Of a DNA stretch of 64,000 nucleotides, positions 48,601 through 56,185 are shown one piece after another (the first letter of the stretch is position 1; the number at the start of each line of letters is the position of its first letter). The translations under genes and the position numbers were made by a program. The notes below the pieces were generated by a model. It did no database searches. It was not told the DNA's origin and saw only the letters and a program-made list of their open reading frames with translations. Source of the DNA: Rhodocytophaga rosea (GTDB taxonomy: Bacteria > Bacteroidota > Bacteroidia > Cytophagales > 172606-1); contig NZ_CP048222.1 of assembly GCF_010119975.1 (NCBI RefSeq), positions 1,137,501 through 1,201,500 on the forward strand, read 5' to 3'.

Positions 48601-48814
48601 TATTTTCATCGGCGATAATGGGTTAGGCATTGATTCTCAATACCAGGAAAGAGTATTTGACATGTTTTTCAGAGCTTCTAATCAGGCGACCGGCTCGGGT
48701 TTGGGTTTATACATTGTAAAAGAAAGTGTTTCTAAACTACAAGGCACCATTACGCTTCAATCTGAGCCTGACCAGGGAACTTCTTTTACGATCATACTTC
48801 CGCATCAACAATAG
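45650..48814 (+). CDS. multi-PAS hybrid-like sensor histidine kinase with N-terminal GAF-like domain
   Basis: A 1054-residue cytoplasmic sensor kinase without membrane helices. Order: GAF-like domain (about 15-185); PAS domains near 190-310, 312-430, 437-555, 565-690 and 700-815; HisKA with phosphoacceptor His845 in SVSHNLRAPLTSILGL; then HATPase_c with LNNLLSNAIKYHD (N box), FIGDNGLGID (G1) and GSGLGLYIV (G2). No receiver domain is attached, so a separate response regulator is needed; none is in the window. One PAS (around 470) has GQKPGKLLQG but lacks the LOV cysteine, so it is not a flavin light sensor. The stop is TAG. Confidence 0.93.
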   Translation: MNNDYSIDLQQALLNELNKLQNKLLAGKGTPVTIILELTEYITEYTQSDYGFIIKVKHTGSYPSYQHIAAATSEQKTLTGTSVLPKQILPIDHCAVKALLDEVVNTNKALIHHEYPLTGVQGTELPVSANNLIAIPLAFEDTVLGVLVLLNDTCPYHLDTVSLLKPAISTCAAICMNMAGEASFNDSDLFSLLIENSSDILTILNSDGTIRYESPAFYKVFGYTKSQVIGKNVFSFIHSEDVDKVMNVFTKALLVSGENEPVECRFATASGEYIILEAIGNNMLSHEAIQGIIVTSRNITERKRIETELRNSKAHLSALVDAFPQADFLLDKDYKIIKLNALAKKYIRLVWKKEGGEGESMLNYSNPTDLPHFQNSFKRAYAGERISYERELRYANGLVLWFELQYMPVYNISGEIYAVSFIAYDITSRKKNELELSKLSLVAKHTDNAVIITDKNGIIEWVNEGFIRISGYSFEEAIGQKPGKLLQGPLTEPEKVNYMSQCIANGESFKTEIINYKKSGQPYWLSISVSPVYDENGNLSRFIAVESDISDRKELEQHKQQVEQSFYQAYNRLENYKNALDRSALISIKDLSGKLIHVNEFYCKISKYGRKELIGKHYSLVHAEYHSRAFYANMWQILQEGKLWRGEIKNQAKDGSFFWVDTIINPILNQQGKIIQYLTIMYEITDRKKAEEKIIESEAFLKDTQKAALIGNWEIRLPENKLIWSEATFLIYGLDIFKGTPTIEESYQYYHPDDYALLRNEAKLATQRCDSYNVDVRILLPDGTTKYVNIIGKPIVRPDGKLTRLRGTIMDIDDRKKNELRLAKQNEELTKLNTELDRFVYSVSHNLRAPLTSILGLINITKFSTESETHLKYLSLMEKSIHKLDATIHEINDYSRNARLEVEKEEIDFDKLFKGIIENHAYMEGASKINIELQVSASSGFYSDKSRLLVILNNLLSNAIKYHDLDKESPFIKIHVTIDSAGAHIFIGDNGLGIDSQYQERVFDMFFRASNQATGSGLGLYIVKESVSKLQGTITLQSEPDQGTSFTIILPHQQ

Positions 48815-48992
48815 CAACTTCAATATTTGAGTAGTGAGCCTTCAAAGAGGAGAGTACAGATCATCTATTCAATATTTATCTACTATCCCGCAGCAGAAAC
48901 AGTTTTAGAGGATTTGTTTTGAACCTACTATACAGCAAGTGTTTTGCTTTCTACAGAATGCTTTGTACTTTTCTGCCAAAACCACCAAAACT

Positions 48993-49772
48993 ATGTTTGA
49001 ACATCTGCTATATGATATCTCAAACAGCATTTGTACCATTACCCTCAACCGGCCTGAAGTATACAATGCTATCAATGATAAACTAAGTTTTGAGCTTCAG
49101 GAAGCATTCAGAAAAGCAACTGCCGATGAAACAGTACGGGTGGTTGCGCTCACTGGTGCTGGAAAAGGATTTTGCTCCGGCCAGGATTTAAAATCAATTG
49201 CAGGTGTAAAAATAGATTCCTTTGCCGATAACGTACGGGCCAGGTATAACCCAATTATCCTGGGAATGCGGAACATGCCAAAGCCTGTTATTTGTAAACT
49301 GAATGGCGTGGCTGCCGGTGCCGGATGTTCGCTTGCCCTGGCCTGCGACCTGATTATTGCTTCTGAAGAAGCTTCTCTGGCAGAGATCTTTATTGGCATT
49401 GGTCTGGTAATGGATTCTGGTTCCTCTTATTTTCTGCCTCGCCTGGTGGGTTCTGCCAGGGCATTCGAACTCTCTACGATGGGTACTAAAGTTCCGGCCA
49501 GAGAAGCACAGGCAATTGGACTGGTAAACAAAGTAGTACCTGCCTCCGAATTAGATCAGGCAGTAGCGCAATATACTGCGTACTATGCCGCTGCTCCTAC
49601 CAAAGCGGTTGGCCTGATGAAGCGTCTGCTGAATCTCTCCTATCAATCATCCCTAGATGAAATGCTGGAATACGAAGCCTTATACCAGGAATTGGCCGGC
49701 CGTTCGCAGGATAGCCAGGAGGGAATACAGGCTTTTCTGGAAAAACGCAAGCCGGTTTTTAAAGGAAAATAA
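48993..49772 (+). CDS. enoyl-CoA hydratase/isomerase family protein (PaaG-like)
   Basis: A 259-residue crotonase-fold enzyme. Oxyanion-hole segments are GAGKGFCSGQDLKSIAGV (residues about 57-74) and NGVAAGAGCSLALACDLIIASEEASL (about 108-133), with FIGIGLVMDSGSSYFLPRLVG following. The pattern, with CSGQDL and LVMDSGSSYFLPRLVG, is that of PaaG (1,2-epoxyphenylacetyl-CoA isomerase) rather than classical fatty-acid hydratases. ATG at 48993 is chosen over the frame start at 48939, which would add a Phe-rich extension with no family match. No other phenylacetate genes are in the window, so the pathway role is uncertain. Confidence 0.85.
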   Translation: MFEHLLYDISNSICTITLNRPEVYNAINDKLSFELQEAFRKATADETVRVVALTGAGKGFCSGQDLKSIAGVKIDSFADNVRARYNPIILGMRNMPKPVICKLNGVAAGAGCSLALACDLIIASEEASLAEIFIGIGLVMDSGSSYFLPRLVGSARAFELSTMGTKVPAREAQAIGLVNKVVPASELDQAVAQYTAYYAAAPTKAVGLMKRLLNLSYQSSLDEMLEYEALYQELAGRSQDSQEGIQAFLEKRKPVFKGK

Positions 49773-49841
49773 TATGCCTCATCAAATAATGAATGGGTTT
49801 GAATTATTGTACGATCACTATTCGTTATTCAATCAATACGA

Positions 49842-50825
49842 ATGCCACCACTACCTATGTTAGACAAACCGGATATTTCAGTTGTTATTCCTGCCAAAGA
49901 CGAATCAGAATCACTGCCAGAACTGTGCGCCTGGATTGAACGGGTAATGCAGGAAAACGGGTTCAGCTATGAAGTGATTATTATTGATGATGGAAGCCGG
50001 GATACGTCCTGGGAGGTAATTAACGACTTATCGGCTGGCAATACTTGTGTCAAAGGTATCCGTTTCAACCGGAACTATGGTAAATCTGCGGCGCTTGATG
50101 TTGGTTTTAAAGCAGCCAAAGGCCGGGTAGTAATTACAATGGATGCTGATTTGCAGGATAGCCCCGATGAAATCCCAGAACTGTACAATCTTATTACCAG
50201 GCAGCGGTACGATCTGATTTCGGGCTGGAAAAAGAAACGCCACGATCCATTGAGTAAAACCATTCCGTCAAAATTTTTCAACTATGTTACCAGCCTTATG
50301 TCTGGGATACGTCTGCATGATTTTAACTGCGGCCTTAAAGCCTATAATTATAAAGTAGTAAAAGCTATTGATGTATATGGGGAAATGCACCGCTATATTC
50401 CGGTGATCGCCAAATGGCAGGGGTTTACTAAAATTGGTGAAAAGGAAGTGCAACACCGTGCCAGAAAATATGGCGTAACCAAATTTGGCTGGGAACGCTT
50501 CATTTTCGGGTTTCTCGATTTATTGTCTATTACCTTCGTATCCAAATTCCGCAAACGGCCTATGCACTTTTTTGGAAGCCTGGGCATTTTTTCGTTTGTT
50601 TTTGGAATGGGAATGGCGGTATGGTTAATTATAAAAAAGATCATTGCCATTAATAAAGGCTTGCCTTATCGCAATGTTACAGATCATCCTTTATTCTTTC
50701 TCGGACTGGTTGCCATTATTGTGGGTGCCCAGTTATTTCTGGCAGGTTTTCTGGGCGAAATGATGACTACGATCGGCTCCAAACGCAACGAAGATTACCT
50801 GATCTCAGACAAAGTAGGTTTGTAA
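49842..50825 (+). CDS. GT2 glycosyltransferase with two C-terminal membrane helices (GtrB/DPM1-like)
   Basis: A 327-residue GT2 enzyme: ISVVIPAKDESESLPELCAWI at the N-terminus, VIIIDDGSRDTSWEVI, then GRVVITMDADLQDSPDEIPEL (DxD metal and sugar-nucleotide site) and GLKAYNYKVVKAI. Two membrane helices at about 246-266 and 285-310. This is the polyprenyl-phosphate glycosyltransferase group, making lipid-linked sugar for periplasmic transfer. It is a single gene, unlinked to the main glycan locus at 26.6-38.5 kb. ATG at 49842; the in-frame ATG at 49857 (MLDKPD) is a possible alternative. Confidence 0.92.
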   Translation: MPPLPMLDKPDISVVIPAKDESESLPELCAWIERVMQENGFSYEVIIIDDGSRDTSWEVINDLSAGNTCVKGIRFNRNYGKSAALDVGFKAAKGRVVITMDADLQDSPDEIPELYNLITRQRYDLISGWKKKRHDPLSKTIPSKFFNYVTSLMSGIRLHDFNCGLKAYNYKVVKAIDVYGEMHRYIPVIAKWQGFTKIGEKEVQHRARKYGVTKFGWERFIFGFLDLLSITFVSKFRKRPMHFFGSLGIFSFVFGMGMAVWLIIKKIIAINKGLPYRNVTDHPLFFLGLVAIIVGAQLFLAGFLGEMMTTIGSKRNEDYLISDKVGL

Positions 50826-50870
50826 CAACTTTGCCTTTATACATCTAAGCAATTTGTTAGATACATTATC

Positions 50871-51125
50871 ATGGCAATTATTTTAGACAAATATATCGAA
50901 ATCAGAAATCTTACCGATCCTCAAAAAGTATTTGAAAGATTGGATAATCAATTTATTGATATAATGTATGTAGATCGTATTTCTGAGAGAGGTGTGATCA
51001 TGTTACTGGATGTAAACATAGATCCAGCCCAAAAGACAGATTTAGATTGGTTAAAGGAACTATTGGATTCTGTTCTGCCTGAAATTGGGGAGACAGAATA
51101 TTTCTTAACTCCCATTATTTCATGA
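50871..51125 (+). CDS. hypothetical protein, 84 aa
   Basis: A small acidic soluble protein (IILDKYIEIRNLTDPQKVFERLDNQFIDIMYVDRISERGVIMLLDVNIDPAQKTDLDWLKELLDSVLPEIG...) with predicted beta-alpha-beta parts and no signal or membrane helix. No known motif. It follows the GT2 gene by 46 bases on the same strand and may be co-transcribed with it. It precedes the insertion sequence by 210 bases. Regarded as a real small gene because composition and codon use resemble its neighbours, but function is unknown. Confidence 0.55.
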   Translation: MAIILDKYIEIRNLTDPQKVFERLDNQFIDIMYVDRISERGVIMLLDVNIDPAQKTDLDWLKELLDSVLPEIGETEYFLTPIIS

Positions 51126-51336
51126 TGGCAGAATGATAGTACTCCATATCATACAAGCTTTAAGTCATAACCCTAGTAATATGTGCAAATGGGTCTATTA
51201 GTAATCTTTATAGCCAAATGACAAAACACTCTGCTCTAACTATTATCCCTGGTTACTTTTTATTTTATTTTCCGTTCCTCTTCATAGGGAGGAAAAGGTG
51301 AATTCATCTGCTTATTCTTATACTTTTCATATAATA

Positions 51337-51363
51337 CCAAATAGGGCGAAGGCTATTCCATAG
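51337..51363 (+). repeat. IS630 left terminal inverted repeat
   Basis: 27-base terminal repeat of the IS630 element; its outer part begins CCAAATAG and its inner part ends TTCCATAG, mirrored by the right end (52467-52493). The stop codon of the second transposase frame (51353-51355) lies inside it. Confidence 0.85.
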
Positions 51364-51949
51364 AGGTTGTAATCTTGCTGATGGCTTCTAAAATGTAAGG
51401 GTATCCGGTTAGAGAGGCGATCTGTCTTTGCCCATAACTTTTAGCCGTATTAGTGATCCAGGCTTCCAGTTCTTGTTCATGGCTGAAGTTGTGAAAAGCT
51501 ACTTTGTTTTTCATATCCCCCCACAGCCTTTCGACCGGATTGAGTTCAGGGTTGGAAGAAGGTAAATACACCAGGCGGATATTTTGGGGCACTTGCAAGG
51601 CTTTTGCCCGGTGATAGCCTGCTTTGTCTACAAAGATAAACTTGAACACTTGCGGTTGATGGCGGCTAAACTCCTCAAGCATATACTCAAAGTAAAGCGT
51701 GTTAACCTGTGGGGCAGTAATAAAGAAGTGATCTCCTGTCAGCGGTTCTACCAATCCATAGCAGTAGCGGTAGATGAAGCGGTGCTGATAGGCTCCTACC
51801 GGTTTTATGCCGGCAAGGGTGATGGCTCTTCTCAAAACAGTCATCAAACCAAAGCGGCTCTCATCCTGATAGTACACCTTCCAATGGCTGACTACCCCTT
51901 TGGCAGCCAAAGGAGCATAGTAGCGCTGTAAGAGGAAAGTGAGCACCAA
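51353..51949 (-). CDS. IS630 transposase, second frame (DDE catalytic part)
   Basis: 198 codons of the DDE domain (DDE_3 type): first Asp in YYQDESRFGLMT, second Asp in FIFVDKAGYHRA, Glu in NPELNPVERLWGDMKNKVAFH. Cuts and joins the element at TA sites. It lacks its own good start (TTG at 51949) and is normally reached by a -1 shift from the first frame at 51955-51961, giving a fused protein of about 364 residues. Its stop lies inside the left terminal repeat, which is normal for compact IS elements. Confidence 0.92.
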   Translation of the reverse strand: MVLTFLLQRYYAPLAAKGVVSHWKVYYQDESRFGLMTVLRRAITLAGIKPVGAYQHRFIYRYCYGLVEPLTGDHFFITAPQVNTLYFEYMLEEFSRHQPQVFKFIFVDKAGYHRAKALQVPQNIRLVYLPSSNPELNPVERLWGDMKNKVAFHNFSHEQELEAWITNTAKSYGQRQIASLTGYPYILEAISKITTSME

Positions 51950-51951
51950 GT

Positions 51952-51963
51952 TTAGTTTTTTTT
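51952..51963 (-). promoter_or_regulatory. programmed -1 frameshift site A_AAA_AAC before the orfA stop
   Basis: On the minus strand a run of eight A is followed by C and the stop TAA: zero-frame codons AAA AAA AAC TAA at 51963-51952. The heptamer A_AAA_AAC (51961-51955) is a canonical -1 slippery sequence; shifting there reads CTA AAC TTG GTG and enters the second frame. Confidence 0.85.
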
Positions 51964-52446
51964 ATACTTCTGCTCATAGGCTAGATCCTTTTTCAGGTTG
52001 CTCTTTCTAACCACTTTCAGCTTTGCCCCCAGCTGTCGGTGGACAAACCAATGTACATGCTCATAGCTCAGATCAATGCCATGCGCCGTGTGCAACCACT
52101 CATGGATTTGCTTATAAGAAGTAAAATAGTTGTTTGGATCAGCAAGCTTTGCCTTCAACTGCTCAAGTACTTTACCTGCAATCTGTGATGCCCTTTTGTG
52201 GCCGCCCGGATCTATCTGAAGACAGGCTTGCAGCCCTTTCTGTTTGTAAAGCCGGAACCACTGGCCCACTGCATGACGCTCATAGCCTACGGCAGCAGCT
52301 ATTTGTCCATACGCTTTAGCCTGCCCACTCTTGTAGAGGTAAAAAGCCCGCAGTCTGGCTCCGGCTAGCGGATGGGCTATTTTTTTGCTCATCTTCAGCA
52401 ACTGCTCGGCACTCTCGATGAGCTCAGTTTTGGTTACTCTTCCCAT
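51952..52446 (-). CDS. IS630 transposase, first frame (DNA-binding part)
   Basis: 164 residues with two helix-turn-helix motifs: YKSGQAKAYGQIAAAVGYERHAVGQWFRLYKQKGLQACL near residues 52-91 and a winged-helix-like part later (SYKQIHEWLHTAHGIDLSYEHVHWFVHRQLG). This is the N-terminal DNA-binding half of IS630 transposases. It ends with KYKKN then TAA, directly on the slip site. ATG 52446 is 21 bases from the right terminal repeat. Alone it may bind the ends and act as an inhibitor; that is inference. Confidence 0.9.
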   Translation of the reverse strand: MGRVTKTELIESAEQLLKMSKKIAHPLAGARLRAFYLYKSGQAKAYGQIAAAVGYERHAVGQWFRLYKQKGLQACLQIDPGGHKRASQIAGKVLEQLKAKLADPNNYFTSYKQIHEWLHTAHGIDLSYEHVHWFVHRQLGAKLKVVRKSNLKKDLAYEQKYKKN

Positions 52447-52466
52447 ACTTGATCAACATATAACAT

Positions 52467-52493
52467 CTATGGAAGGTTCTTTATACTATTCGG
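52467..52493 (+). repeat. IS630 right terminal inverted repeat
   Basis: 27-base terminal repeat mirrored by 51337-51363. It begins CTATGGAA and ends CTATTCGG, followed by the flanking TA at 52494-52495. Confidence 0.85.
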
Positions 52494-52495
52494 TA

Positions 52496-52827
52496 TAAGT
52501 AGAAACGTTAAAAATAAGCTGGTTTATGCATTGATAATTTTTTCCAACCCTGGTGCAACCTTCACTTATGGTTGTGTATCTAATGCTTGACTTTTATAGG
52601 AAACAGGTGTTCTACTGAACAATTTTCAGAATTTAAGCAGTGGAGAGCAAAACGTATAGTATAGGATAATATTTTGTTTTTGGCAATAAGTTCATACCAG
52701 ACATATGCCAGTCATACAGAATAGATACTGGTCATCAAAATTAACTTTAGTCCCCTTATAAAAGCACTACCTTGCATTACAAATTACTTGGTTTTACAGG
52801 CTAATTCTTTTCCTTAACACTTTCGCT
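52496..52827. other. 332-base non-coding region upstream of the ABC operon
   Basis: A+T-rich region between the IS630 right end and the ABC operon, expected to hold the operon promoter. The sequence TAACTTTA near 52741 is one mismatch from TAnnTTTG but lacks a good -33 TTG. No gene fragment and no hairpin seen. Confidence 0.5.
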
Positions 52828-53529
52828 ATGATTCAACTGCATAACATAAATAAATATTATTCTATCGGGCATAATAAATTGCATGTATTGAAAGGGATTG
52901 ACGTCCATATCGGGGCTGGTGAACTGGTTTCGATCATGGGTTCATCTGGTTCTGGCAAATCTACTATGCTCAATATTCTAGGTATTCTGGATACCTACGA
53001 TTCTGGAGAATATCTGCTCAATGGAAACTCTATCCGGAACTTATCTCAAACCAAAGCGGCCTATTACCGGAATCACCTGTTAGGCTTTGTATTTCAATCA
53101 TTTAATTTGCTATCTTTTAAAAATGCGATGGAAAATGTAGCCCTGCCTTTGTATTACCAGAAGGTCGGACGCAAAGAACGCAACAAACGGGCCTTGGAAT
53201 ACTTAGACAGAGTGGGCCTGAAAGCCTGGGCGGATCACTCACCTAATGAGCTTTCCGGTGGTCAGAAACAAAGGGTAGCCATCGCCAGAGCACTGATTTC
53301 TAAACCGAAAGTAATTCTGGCCGACGAACCTACTGGTGCGCTCGATACGCAGACTTCCTATGAAGTAATGCAAATTTTTAAGGAAGTAAACCAGCAGGGC
53401 ATGACAGTGATTATTGTTACCCACGAAAACGATATTGCTGAAATGACCGACCGGGTGATCCGCCTGAAAGATGGCATCATCGAAAAATCGGAAAAATTCG
53501 TTCGCGAGCATATACCTGTTATCAATTAA
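52828..53529 (+). CDS. ABC transporter ATP-binding protein (MacB/LolD-type)
   Basis: A 233-residue ATPase: Walker [10 protein letters not shown] (residues 38-46), Q loop in FVFQSFNLL, signature [15 protein letters not shown], Walker [14 protein letters not shown] and H-loop in VIIVTHEND. The order is that of the MacB/LolD/FtsE class, which powers export or extrusion of macrolides, peptides or lipoproteins. It is the first gene of a four-gene unit with two permeases and an adaptor. The intergenic gap to the first permease is 33 bases. Confidence 0.95.
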   Translation: MIQLHNINKYYSIGHNKLHVLKGIDVHIGAGELVSIMGSSGSGKSTMLNILGILDTYDSGEYLLNGNSIRNLSQTKAAYYRNHLLGFVFQSFNLLSFKNAMENVALPLYYQKVGRKERNKRALEYLDRVGLKAWADHSPNELSGGQKQRVAIARALISKPKVILADEPTGALDTQTSYEVMQIFKEVNQQGMTVIIVTHENDIAEMTDRVIRLKDGIIEKSEKFVREHIPVIN

Positions 53530-53562
53530 CCATTTAGCCTTCAACCATTTAATAATATACGT

Positions 53563-54807
53563 ATGTTCGACTTAGACAAATGGCAGGAAATACTGGCCAC
53601 CATGCAGAAAAATAAACTGCGTACCTTCCTGACTGCTTTTGGAGTGTTCTGGGGGATCTTTATGCTGGTATTGCTGCTGGGAGCCGGTAAAGGAATGCAG
53701 AACGGCATAGAAGGCGAATTTGGTTCTTTTGCTATCAATAGCCTTTGGGTATGGAACGGACGTACTTCTATTCCCCATAAAGGATTACAGCCAGGGCGTG
53801 AAGTGAATTTTAAAGCAGAAGATCTGGCAGCCATTGGCCGGGAAGTAGAAGGAGTAGAAGTGGTAGCCCCCCGTAACTGGTTGTGGGGAGAGTATACCTT
53901 AACCTATAAAAATAAAAATGGCTCTTTCCGGGTGCTGGCTACTTCTCCAGAGTTCTTCTCTGTAGACATTCTCAACCTGACACAAGGCCGCCTGTTGAAC
54001 CGGAACGATATGTTTGAGTCCAGAAAGGTAGTGGTGATTGGAAACCGGATTAAAGATGTACTTTTCGGCCCTGATAAAGATGCTATCGGAGAATATATCA
54101 ATATCAAAGGAGTTTATTTTCAGGTGGTAGGCATATTTAAGAAAGAAGGCAATAATGGCCGTTTTGAGGAAAGAGCATTTATACCCTTTACTTTATATCA
54201 AACCGTATTTAACCCTGGCCGGAATGTACACAATATTGCAATTACCGCCAGACCAGGTGTTTCTGTTAAAGCGGTAGAAGAGAAGGTCAGACAAGTGCTG
54301 GCACAGCGGCAGAAATTTGCTGTAGAAGATGAGCAGGCCATCGGCATGAACAACAATGAAGAAGATTACAAACGCTTCCAGGGTTTATTCGATGCCATCC
54401 GCTTGTTTGTATGGGTAGTAGGCACCGGAACGCTGATCGCCGGAATTGTGGGAGTAAGTAATATTATGCTCATCATTGTAAAAGAGCGGACCAAAGAGAT
54501 AGGCGTTCGCAAAGCCATAGGCGCAACTCCTTTTTCTATTGTCAGCCTCATTATTCAGGAATCTATTGTAATTACAGCATTTTCGGGCTACCTCGGTTTG
54601 CTGGCTGGTGTAGGATTGCTGGATGGTATACGCTACCTGATTGATTCTACCGGCGCTGAACTCCCTTACTTTACCAAGCCAGGGGTAGATGTGGGCGTGG
54701 CCTTATCAGCCACCGTAGTTCTCGTGATTTCCGGTGCCATTGCCGGACTGATTCCCGCCATCAAAGCAGCACAAATTAAACCAATAGAAGCCCTCAGAGC
54801 AGACTAA
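53563..54807 (+). CDS. ABC transporter permease, MacB-like (FtsX family), first copy
   Basis: A 414-residue MacB-like permease: one N-terminal membrane helix (about 21-43, RTFLTAFGVFWGIFMLVLLLGAG), a large periplasmic MacB_PCD domain (about 45-275), then three C-terminal helices (about 285-305, 335-360 and 375-400) of the FtsX fold with EIGVRKAIGATPFSIVSLIIQESI. It starts with MFDLDKW and resembles the next gene closely, so it arose by duplication. It probably pairs with it as a heterodimer for the ATPase. Confidence 0.93.
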   Translation: MFDLDKWQEILATMQKNKLRTFLTAFGVFWGIFMLVLLLGAGKGMQNGIEGEFGSFAINSLWVWNGRTSIPHKGLQPGREVNFKAEDLAAIGREVEGVEVVAPRNWLWGEYTLTYKNKNGSFRVLATSPEFFSVDILNLTQGRLLNRNDMFESRKVVVIGNRIKDVLFGPDKDAIGEYINIKGVYFQVVGIFKKEGNNGRFEERAFIPFTLYQTVFNPGRNVHNIAITARPGVSVKAVEEKVRQVLAQRQKFAVEDEQAIGMNNNEEDYKRFQGLFDAIRLFVWVVGTGTLIAGIVGVSNIMLIIVKERTKEIGVRKAIGATPFSIVSLIIQESIVITAFSGYLGLLAGVGLLDGIRYLIDSTGAELPYFTKPGVDVGVALSATVVLVISGAIAGLIPAIKAAQIKPIEALRAD

Positions 54808-54817
54808 GCTAGAAATG

Positions 54818-54886
54818 AATAATTGAAAATGTAAAATTTATAATAGCATTCTCAATTCTCAATTATTAATTTTCAATTAAGATATT
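54818..54886. repeat. A+T-rich inverted repeat between the two permease genes
   Basis: AATTGAAAAT (about 54821-54830) is matched by ATTTTCAATT (about 54869-54878), a 10-base inverted repeat separated by about 38 bases and embedded in repeated CAATTCTCAATTATTAATT-like words. No terminator T run follows, so it is more likely a small repeat or mRNA structure than a stop signal. Confidence 0.5.
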
Positions 54887-56134
54887 ATGTTTGATTTAGA
54901 CAAATGGAGTGAAATCTACGCTACTGTCCGCAAACACAAGCTGCGTACCTTCCTGACTGCCTTCGGGGTGTTCTGGGGTATTTTTATGCTGGTGGTATTG
55001 CTGGGTGCCGGAAATGGATTTGAGAATGGGGTGGTAGGAAGTTTTGATATTGCCAAAAATACCGTGTTTGTCTGGTCACAGCGTACCAGCATTCCTTACA
55101 AAGGCTTAAAAGCAGGCCGTTATATTCCTTTCACCAATGATGATGTAGTGGCTATCCGCCAGACTATTCCGGAAGTAGCAATTCTGGCCCCACAAAACCA
55201 GGTACAAGGTAATTTTAAAGTAAATTATAATAATAAAAGCTCTTCTTTCACCGTATATGGCGAGTATCCGGACTGGATGGGTGTAAAACCATTAGTCATT
55301 CTGCAAGGCCGTTTTGTTAATACTTTAGATATCCGGGATAAACGCAAAGTGGCTATCATCGGTACCCGAGTCCATAAAGTGCTTTTTGGTGATAAAGATC
55401 CAATAGGAGAATATATTAGCATTAAAGGCATCTATTTTAAAGTAGTTGGTACTTTTAAAGGCCGAGGCAGTACGGAAGACAATCAGGAAGATGCACAGAC
55501 TATTTTTATTCCCAGCACTACTTTACAACAAGCATTTAATCAATATAACCGGGTAGATTATCTGGCAATGGTTCCACAAGAAGGCGTAGAATCAGCGGTA
55601 ATCGAAAAGAAGGTAAAAGAACTGCTTGCCAAACGCCACGATATACACCCGGATGATGTACGGGCACTGGGCTCAGCCAACGTAGAAGAAGAATTTAAGC
55701 GGATACAGGGCTTATTCACCGGGATTAAAGGCTTTAGCTGGGTTGTGAGTATTGGAACCATTATCGCCGGTATTATTGGTGTAGGCAATATTATGCTGAT
55801 CGTGGTAAAAGAGAGGACCAAAGAAATAGGCATCCGCAAAGCATTGGGAGCTACTCCCTGGTCTATTATCAGCCTTATTATTCAGGAATCCATTGTCATT
55901 ACCGGAGTAGCCGGCTACATTGGTCTGGTCACCGGTACAGGGTTAATTGCACTTATCAATTATCTGTTAAAGAAGTTTGAAGCGGAGGGAGAGTTTTTTG
56001 CAAATCCGGAAGTAAACCTGACAATTGCCGCCACAGCCCTACTCTTACTGGTTTTTTGTGGTGCCATAGCCGGATTAATTCCAGCCACCAAAGCCGCCAA
56101 TATCGATCCGGTAGTAGCACTACGGGACGAGTAA
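54887..56134 (+). CDS. ABC transporter permease, MacB-like (FtsX family), second copy
   Basis: A 415-residue paralogue of the preceding permease with the same layout: helix about 21-43 (RTFLTAFGVFWGIFMLVVLLGAG), MacB_PCD domain and three C-terminal helices with EIGIRKALGATPWSIISLIIQESI. The N-terminal 45 residues of the two permeases are nearly identical; the periplasmic domains differ more. The duplicate gene order (ATPase, permease, permease, adaptor) suggests a heterodimeric pump. Confidence 0.93.
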   Translation: MFDLDKWSEIYATVRKHKLRTFLTAFGVFWGIFMLVVLLGAGNGFENGVVGSFDIAKNTVFVWSQRTSIPYKGLKAGRYIPFTNDDVVAIRQTIPEVAILAPQNQVQGNFKVNYNNKSSSFTVYGEYPDWMGVKPLVILQGRFVNTLDIRDKRKVAIIGTRVHKVLFGDKDPIGEYISIKGIYFKVVGTFKGRGSTEDNQEDAQTIFIPSTTLQQAFNQYNRVDYLAMVPQEGVESAVIEKKVKELLAKRHDIHPDDVRALGSANVEEEFKRIQGLFTGIKGFSWVVSIGTIIAGIIGVGNIMLIVVKERTKEIGIRKALGATPWSIISLIIQESIVITGVAGYIGLVTGTGLIALINYLLKKFEAEGEFFANPEVNLTIAATALLLLVFCGAIAGLIPATKAANIDPVVALRDE

Positions 56135-56185
56135 ATATCTATACGTAAACGATTTAATAAAAAAAACTGTAATTATACCTTAACA

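Larger units (their letters stand above)
51335..52495 (-). mobile_element. IS630 family insertion sequence, complete, about 1.16 kb
   Basis: Complete element bounded by 27-base terminal inverted repeats (18 of 27 match: outer CC(A/G)AATAG and inner TTCCATAG ends) and flanked by TA on both sides (51335-51336 and 52494-52495), the target-site rule of IS630/Tc1-mariner transposons. It holds two overlapping transposase frames on the minus strand joined by a slip site. The insertion lies between the 84-aa gene and the ABC operon and does not break a gene. Both frames are intact, so it may be active or recently active. Confidence 0.9.
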
